Shown here: positions 23,075 through 28,030 of the stretch, piece by piece
How the letters are laid out: each line of letters opens with the position of its first letter
Numbering within the stretch: the stretch's first letter is position 1
NCBI GenBank assembly: GCA_019309245.1
Contig: JAFDGP010000003.1
Location: forward strand, 1-28,030
DNA: 28,030 bases
DNA from: Deltaproteobacteria bacterium
GTDB lineage: Bacteria; Desulfobacterota; Desulfobacteria; Desulfobacterales; C00003060
Direction: 5' to 3'
The notes under the pieces: model-generated
Database searches by the model: none
What the model was told of the DNA's origin: nothing
What the model saw: only the letters and a program-made list of their open reading frames with translations
Program-made: the position numbers and the translations under genes

Positions 23075-24622
23075 ATGGTATTTGAAATAGCAGCAATAAT
23101 GGGGTTGGCGTTTTGCACACGGTTTTTATTCCTGTGTTCCGAAACATCGGACTACTATGTGCACCTGTGGCTTATCAAGCTTTTCAAGCAAGGAATTTCT
23201 CTAAGAAAAAAGGAGGTCAAAAACGCACTAAACAAAGGGATTATAGGGGCACCACCACTTCCTTATTGTGTTATTGCAAAATTTCCGGAGAGATACTGGA
23301 TTCCCATCGGACTCATTGGAAATATCGTCTATGATGTGGTGACTACATTGGCTTTTTACGTGATGTGCAGGGCGATTCTGGGCAGTGCATCACAAGATGT
23401 TCTCGGATGCAGTGCAGCCTTTGTCACCACATTGCTTTATACTACTACCCCGATCCTGCACCCCACAACTGCACGGCTCAAAACAATCGGGGCCAGAACA
23501 CTGGGGAACCTTTTTTGTTTTCTGTATTTCACCTGCCTGGGATATTTCATGATTGCCGGTGACGGCAGGACGCTGATAGGATGCGGGGTGTTCGGCCTGC
23601 TCATTGTATTGTCTTCCAAGTTTGCGCTTCAGGTGCTGGTGTTTCTGTCGCTTGGGTTGTCCGCGTTTTATTGGAGCGTTTGGCCGATATTGGTGTGCAT
23701 GGCCGTGCTATTGACTGGTGTCCTGATCGTGCCCCTGGGGGTATGGGAGTACCTGAAGACAAGACTGTATCACTTCAAATGGTACTGCAAAAAACTTCCG
23801 GGAAGAACTATTGATGACAGGAACTCTTTTCGTATCCTTTTGGCTCTTCCCCGGCTTTTTTTGACAAATCCGGCCCGGAGCATTCGTTTCGTGTTTGACA
23901 AATGCACGCCGGTGATATTGCTCTATTCGGTGCCTGTGTTGCCGTTTGTCTTGTACTGGGCATGCTTTTCACCTACAGATGTTCGCATCACACAAAGCCC
24001 CGTGCTCTATTTTTGCTTGGCGATCACGCTAACGGCTCTCGCCGTGTTCGTGCTCACATCCACAAGGCCGTTCCTGTTTCTGGGGCAAGCGGAAAGATAT
24101 TTTGAATATGCACTTCCGGCTGCCATGATCATTTTTTCGAGTGTGTGCATCAACAGCGGATACATTGCATTAATGGTATATATGGGCGTTTTCAACATCG
24201 TGTTTGTGTTGCTGGGCTTTATTTACAGCAATCATCGGGCATATGCAGCAAAGTTGGCACGGGAGCACGAAGAGTCGTTTGAGATGTTAATCGAATACCT
24301 CAAGACATGCGGGTTGCACAACATCGCTACAGTTCCCACAAAACTCAGCAACAAGCTGGCTACATATCTACCGCAAGATTACAGGTTTTACTTCTACAAT
24401 ATCCATGAAAAAGGACGTGGATTGAACCATATCCTGGAAAATCATATCGCCCATCATCTGTTCCATCCGGATCTGAAAAGGATCGGGAAAAAATTCCAGA
24501 TAGAGCTCGTCGTCGTCATGAAGGAAGCCCTGGAGTTGTACCCGATCTACGGCTATCAAAAGCCTTTTGGGGGGTATGAAAAGCGATACGAAAACGACCG
24601 TTATGTGGTTTTTGGAACCTGA
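23075..24622 (+). CDS. Polytopic membrane protein, GT-C-like glycosyltransferase or polymerase candidate
   Basis: The 515-residue protein has about 10-11 hydrophobic segments between residues 1 and 400 and a soluble C-terminal domain of about 115 residues. TM1 is followed by SDYYVHLWLI: an acidic residue and His in the first periplasmic loop are typical of GT-C enzymes that use lipid-linked sugars. ERYFEYALPA in a later loop is also GT-C-like. The C-terminal part (LKTCGLHNIATVP, LATYLPQDYRFYFY) has no known motif. A GT-C transferase adding sugars to lipid-linked glycan in the periplasm is likely. A Wzy-type polymerase is the main alternative, since no other polymerase is visible. The start has GGGTGGG upstream, a weak ribosome-binding site. 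An 88-base gap precedes it. Confidence 0.65.
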   Translation: MVFEIAAIMGLAFCTRFLFLCSETSDYYVHLWLIKLFKQGISLRKKEVKNALNKGIIGAPPLPYCVIAKFPERYWIPIGLIGNIVYDVVTTLAFYVMCRAILGSASQDVLGCSAAFVTTLLYTTTPILHPTTARLKTIGARTLGNLFCFLYFTCLGYFMIAGDGRTLIGCGVFGLLIVLSSKFALQVLVFLSLGLSAFYWSVWPILVCMAVLLTGVLIVPLGVWEYLKTRLYHFKWYCKKLPGRTIDDRNSFRILLALPRLFLTNPARSIRFVFDKCTPVILLYSVPVLPFVLYWACFSPTDVRITQSPVLYFCLAITLTALAVFVLTSTRPFLFLGQAERYFEYALPAAMIIFSSVCINSGYIALMVYMGVFNIVFVLLGFIYSNHRAYAAKLAREHEESFEMLIEYLKTCGLHNIATVPTKLSNKLATYLPQDYRFYFYNIHEKGRGLNHILENHIAHHLFHPDLKRIGKKFQIELVVVMKEALELYPIYGYQKPFGGYEKRYENDRYVVFGT

Positions 24623-24742
24623 CGACATGATGGCCTTTCGGGTCTTAGACACCGCTTTTGAAACAATGATGTGGGAGCAGAACACGGAAAGTCTTGGTGT
24701 TGGGACGATTCCGAGGATGGAACGGGATATTTAGCTGTAATG

Positions 24743-26176
24743 ATGTCAAAAAAGAGGCTCGCATATCTTGGTGGAATCTATTCGATCGGCTCATTGTTTG
24801 AGAACAGCCTTGCGTTTTTTTTCATCCCCATCTACACGGCCTATCTTGGTACTACGGATTATGGGATTATCGGCCTGATGTCAGTGGCTGTGGGGTTGAT
24901 GTCAAAATTAATCGCTCCTCCGGTCATCAGCGGGTTTTCCCGACACTATCATGCCCCGGAATATATGGAGAAAAAGGGTCTTGTCTTGTTCAACAGCTTC
25001 TTGTTTTTGGTTGCTGGAGCGCTTTTTCTTGCCATCGTTCTTTATCAGGCCAAAGGCTCGGTGAGTGCGATTGTTCTGGACGATCCTGCTCTTGAACATA
25101 TTGTTGAGACCTATGCAGCGATCCTGTTCTTCTTGCCCCTTTCAGAGTTTATGCTGGCCCTGTTGAGGCTGGAGGAACGGGCGGGATTGTTTGTTGGAAT
25201 CTCGTGGCTAGCGCTCATTTACGGGCAACTGGCCGGCCTTGGGTTCACGGTCTTGTGTGTTTTTCCCGTATTGTGGCGTCGTTGCGTGCCAAGGCTTTCA
25301 TTGATGGTTTTAGCGCCTTTACTCCGGTACGGTTACCCGATGATCCTGCAAGGATTTGCAGTCCTGCTTATTCAGAGCGGTGACCGATATGTACTCAGAA
25401 TGTTTTCCAGTGTAGCCGTTGTCGGGTTGTATAGTTTTGGGTACAAGTTTGCCGGTGTGATGAACATTGTCATGGTCGCACCTCTTAAATACGCCCTCCA
25501 ACCGATCGTTTTAAAGCAGGAAGCAACGCCGGCCAGGCTCAGGGCGTTTGTCAGCACCAGCTGCACCTATTGTTACCTGGCGGGAACGCTATTGTGGCTG
25601 GCGGTTACGCTGTTTGGAAAGGATGCCCTGAATCTCATGGCCAGGTCTGCCGAGTTTCGCAAAGCCTGGGTTGTTGTGCCGATCATTGCCTTTTGTCTTT
25701 TGCAACACGGCATGGGAAATTTCTTCAACTGGGGCCTCACCATGGCAAAAAAACCCTACCATATCAGCGTAAATGTGGCAATCGCAGCTGGGGTCAACAT
25801 TGCGTTAAATTTCGTTCTGGTTCCCGTTTTGGGAATCATTGGGGCCGCAGTCGCAACACTGATATCATATGTGATCTGGAACGGATTGAAGATTCACTAT
25901 TCTGCGAAATTCTACGATTTGCATTTTGAAATCGGACGCATTTTACATATCACGCTGATTGGTCTCTCATTGTATGCCCTTTCCATGGTGGCTGCGTCCA
26001 CCGCGTCGTCTTTGTTGAATATCCTGGTGAGGATCGTCATTATCTTGGCCTATTTGCCGGTGTGTTTCCTTACTGGTTTTTTTTCTGTCGAGGAAAAAGC
26101 GTATTTCCGAGAGTTCGCAGAATTGGTGCGGCGCTGCGGGTTGAAGCAGGCCATTGTCAAACATCAAGGCCTCTGA
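24743..26176 (+). CDS. Wzx-type polysaccharide/oligosaccharide flippase
   Basis: From ATG 24743 the 477-residue product begins MSKKRLAYLGG and then a first membrane segment FENSLAFFFIPIYTAYLGTTDYG, the standard N-terminus of the Wzx/MATE-like flippase family. About 12-14 hydrophobic segments follow, with YGYPMILQGFAVLLI and SGDRYVLRMFSSVAVVGLYSFGYK in the middle, as in other members. It should flip undecaprenyl-linked oligosaccharide across the inner membrane. In-frame ATG codons at 24740 and 24743 are both possible. A GTG at 24671 would add 24 residues rich in charge and Trp/Cys with no family match. The gene's 3' end is only two bases before the next sulfotransferase gene. Confidence 0.88.
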   Translation: MSKKRLAYLGGIYSIGSLFENSLAFFFIPIYTAYLGTTDYGIIGLMSVAVGLMSKLIAPPVISGFSRHYHAPEYMEKKGLVLFNSFLFLVAGALFLAIVLYQAKGSVSAIVLDDPALEHIVETYAAILFFLPLSEFMLALLRLEERAGLFVGISWLALIYGQLAGLGFTVLCVFPVLWRRCVPRLSLMVLAPLLRYGYPMILQGFAVLLIQSGDRYVLRMFSSVAVVGLYSFGYKFAGVMNIVMVAPLKYALQPIVLKQEATPARLRAFVSTSCTYCYLAGTLLWLAVTLFGKDALNLMARSAEFRKAWVVVPIIAFCLLQHGMGNFFNWGLTMAKKPYHISVNVAIAAGVNIALNFVLVPVLGIIGAAVATLISYVIWNGLKIHYSAKFYDLHFEIGRILHITLIGLSLYALSMVAASTASSLLNILVRIVIILAYLPVCFLTGFFSVEEKAYFREFAELVRRCGLKQAIVKHQGL

Positions 26177-26178
26177 AA

Positions 26179-27225
26179 ATGAAGCAAGTCGCTTTTCTAT
26201 GTTACATAAACCGGTCCGGTTCAACGTTTTTGGCCAAGTTGCTGGATGAATACGCGCAAATCGGCGTAACCCCGGAGGCCCGAATTCCCGACGGTATCGC
26301 CTATGGTGGGCCGGTACGGCTTAACGGCAGATCCGATCTGGAGAGGTTTATGGATCGCCTGTATGCTGACTATAAGTTTCGGGCTTGGGGGATCTACCGG
26401 GACCGGTTGAAAGAACGAATTTCCAAGCAGGGGTTTCCCGTGGCAGCACCCGTATTGTTGCCGGTGATTTTGTCGTGCTATTTTAAAGAGAGTTTGCCAC
26501 ACACGGTAATATACAAATGTTCGTATATCCGGCATTTGGAGGCCGCCTCCAAGGTGTTCCCGGAGGCAAAATTTATTGTTCTTATCAGAGATCTTCGGGC
26601 GGTATATAGTTCTCAAAAAAGATCCATCGACAGTACGAGCGGCAGACCCATGGCCGATAATCCCGTCACTCTGGCGGCTCTTTACAATCAGATTCAGGGG
26701 GCTATTGAAAGGTTAGGAACACGGGCTCACATTTGTGTTGTACGATATGAAGACCTTGTGGCGGATACCGAACAAACATTAAAACGGTTGCTCAAATTTT
26801 TGGGTGTAGATCCCAAGAAGACGAAGGTAGGCACAGGCACAGACTATGTAGATAAGATTGTACCCGAACAGAAGCACCTGCATTCGCATGTCACGTCTCC
26901 ACCTATACCACAGAGAATTGATGCATGGAGGCACGAACTGAGCCGGCCGGAAATCCTGACCCTTCAAAAGGTGTCTCAGGATCAGCTGATAAAAAATGGA
27001 TATGCCTTGATCCCGATGGGGGACTGGGGCTTTTTAGATCATATCTTCTATGGCTGGCAGTGGATTAGACATTATAGCCGGTTCTTGAGGCAGCTGGGCG
27101 TTGCGGTCAGGATGGCCTGGCATGAATCCAATGGGTTAAAGCGCGGCCGAGTGGATCTGATCGCCCCGAACCTTTGGCGTAACCTTTGTGCCGTGGGTCG
27201 GCGGTTGCGTCCGGGAGGCAGATGA
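26179..27225 (+). CDS. Sulfotransferase (second)
   Basis: From ATG 26179 the 348-residue protein starts MKQVAFLCYINRSGSTFLAKLL, carrying the 5'-phosphosulfate loop NRSGSTF near residues 11-17. FIVLIRDLRAVYSSQKRS about residues 133-150 supplies the 3'-phosphate loop (Arg-Asp-x-Arg-x3-Ser-Ser). The C-terminal half has a basic, helical arrangement typical of sulfotransferases that end with a K/H-rich tail. It is not a close repeat of the one at 22210-22986, so the two probably modify different positions or different sugars. An upstream ATG at 26062 lies inside the flippase gene and adds an unrelated tail, so it is rejected. It is the last plus-strand gene of the locus. Confidence 0.88.
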   Translation: MKQVAFLCYINRSGSTFLAKLLDEYAQIGVTPEARIPDGIAYGGPVRLNGRSDLERFMDRLYADYKFRAWGIYRDRLKERISKQGFPVAAPVLLPVILSCYFKESLPHTVIYKCSYIRHLEAASKVFPEAKFIVLIRDLRAVYSSQKRSIDSTSGRPMADNPVTLAALYNQIQGAIERLGTRAHICVVRYEDLVADTEQTLKRLLKFLGVDPKKTKVGTGTDYVDKIVPEQKHLHSHVTSPPIPQRIDAWRHELSRPEILTLQKVSQDQLIKNGYALIPMGDWGFLDHIFYGWQWIRHYSRFLRQLGVAVRMAWHESNGLKRGRVDLIAPNLWRNLCAVGRRLRPGGR

Positions 27226-27243
27226 GTCGATTTGTTATGCCGA

Positions 27244-28030
27244 TCAGGTATGTGCCAGGCCCAGGGAAAAAAAGACCCCACGCCATTGCTGTGCTACTCT
27301 CTCACATGTGCTTTTTGAAAGAAGCTCTGCGGCCGCCGCACGGGCCTTTTCGGACATACTCAGACGCAGTGACCGGTCCTGGAGCAACCGATGCACGGCC
27401 GCCGTTGCCGAGCGAACATCGCCGGTATTAACAAGAAAGCCATTGTCTCCGTGCTTGACCAGATCGGGGATGTCGCCGACCTTAGTTGAGACCACAGGTA
27501 CACCGGCAGCCATGGCCTCGACGAGAACCATCGGCAGCCCTTCCCAGCGGCTGGTCAGCAAGAAAACCCGGGCTTGGGCGTAGTGTCTGTCCAGGGGCTC
27601 TCCATAAAGGGGGCCTGTAAATTCGACGTCGCTATCAATGCCCAATCGTTCGGTCAAGCGACGGATGTGGCAATTGGGCTTGTCGCCGACCATGACTGCC
27701 CTGACTTTTCCTCTGTGGCGCTTCACCTCCGCCACAGTTTTAAGCCATGCGCCGATATTTTTGTAGCCTGCCAGAAACCCAACGTACAATATGTCGATGG
27801 ATTTCGGCACAGCGGCCACGGGACGTGGTGGCTCCCAGACGTTTTGAGGCACGAACAGGATCTTGTTTGATCCGTGTGTTTTGGAAAACTGATTGAGCGT
27901 GGTGTGTCCTCGAAAGCCGATTGCCTGTGCTTTCCGAAGGGCCCACCTGCACAAAGGGTTCTTTTCGATCCATGCCGGGTCCGTAATGGTCAGCTGTACA
28001 ACGGGCCTGCTTCCCAACAGCCCGGCCACC
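27244..28030 (-). CDS. GT4-family glycosyltransferase (N-terminus outside the window)
   Basis: The visible 262 residues are the C-terminal, donor-binding half of a GT-B fold transferase of family GT4. Landmarks are ILYVGFLAGYKN (start of the Rossmann domain), GPLYGEPLDRHYAQARVFLLTSRWEG and LPMVLVEAMAAGVPVVSTKVGDIPDLV with the E-x7-E motif. GT4 proteins are usually 350-400 residues, so roughly 100-140 N-terminal residues are missing. A GTG lies at the very edge (28029) but is probably an internal Val. It transfers a sugar from a nucleotide donor, in the cytoplasm, to a growing lipid-linked glycan. It runs toward the plus-strand sulfotransferase gene with 18 bases between the two stop codons. 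Confidence 0.9.
   Translation of the reverse strand, partial: VAGLLGSRPVVQLTITDPAWIEKNPLCRWALRKAQAIGFRGHTTLNQFSKTHGSNKILFVPQNVWEPPRPVAAVPKSIDILYVGFLAGYKNIGAWLKTVAEVKRHRGKVRAVMVGDKPNCHIRRLTERLGIDSDVEFTGPLYGEPLDRHYAQARVFLLTSRWEGLPMVLVEAMAAGVPVVSTKVGDIPDLVKHGDNGFLVNTGDVRSATAAVHRLLQDRSLRLSMSEKARAAAAELLSKSTCERVAQQWRGVFFSLGLAHT

Noticed and set aside
24671..24742. Upstream GTG start of the flippase gene
   Set aside because: The added 24 residues have no match to the family N-terminus, and the ribosome-binding site is no better. The ATG at 24743 is preferred.
26062..26178. Upstream ATG start of the second sulfotransferase gene
   Set aside because: It lies inside the flippase gene and would put 39 unrelated residues before the PAPS-binding strand.

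Overview
The window looks like the chromosome of a Gram-negative anaerobe of the Desulfobacterota (old Deltaproteobacteria) type. The reasons are the combination of an AMP-forming acetyl-CoA synthetase with a sodium:solute symporter, a cNMP/CBS/DUF294 protein and a sigma-54 two-component pair; a TrpB2-type tryptophan synthase beta; and a small four-cysteine protein. This assignment rests on remembered gene neighbourhoods, not on a database search. No rRNA, tRNA, CRISPR array, transposase or integrase was seen.

Region 1 (1-1078): the 3' end of an unrecognised gene and a GH130 mannoside phosphorylase/hydrolase. Region 2 (1079-10268): a co-directional acetate-activation module of acetyl-CoA synthetase, SSS symporter, TPR lipoprotein, cNMP-binding/CBS/DUF294 protein, a histidine kinase with no sensor domain, and an NtrC-type sigma-54 activator. 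A consensus sigma-54 promoter lies directly upstream of the acetyl-CoA synthetase gene, followed by a hairpin that would sit at the very 5' end of the mRNA. The module therefore carries both the activator and a likely target. Region 3 (10338-12047, minus strand): TrpB2 and the four-cysteine protein, with two similarly spaced dyads upstream of trpB2.

Region 4 (12511-27225, plus strand): a surface-glycan locus. It opens with a winged-helix regulator fused to a nucleotidyltransferase-like domain that has lost most of its active-site signature; a 16/17 match to the sigma-54 promoter consensus and a sigma-70-like promoter lie in front of it. Then come an NAD-dependent sugar epimerase/dehydratase, a DegT-type aminotransferase, an asparagine-synthetase-type amidotransferase, and a tightly packed six-gene block: metallophosphoesterase, ATP-grasp ligase, Zn/SAM methyltransferase, NodB-like deacetylase, an unrecognised Rossmann-like protein and a sulfotransferase. 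A polytopic GT-C-like membrane protein, a Wzx-type flippase and a second sulfotransferase follow. Region 5 (27244 to the edge, minus strand): the C-terminal part of a GT4 glycosyltransferase.

Taken together, region 4 should make an amino-sugar-containing glycan that is amidated, methylated and sulfated and flipped across the inner membrane by Wzx. Hand counts of sample lines show lower G+C in the six-gene block than in the acetate module, so the glycan locus may be partly acquired. The most interesting candidates for something undescribed are the six-gene block, the unrecognised protein at 21119-22228, and the proposed sigma-54 control of both the acetate module and the glycan regulator.
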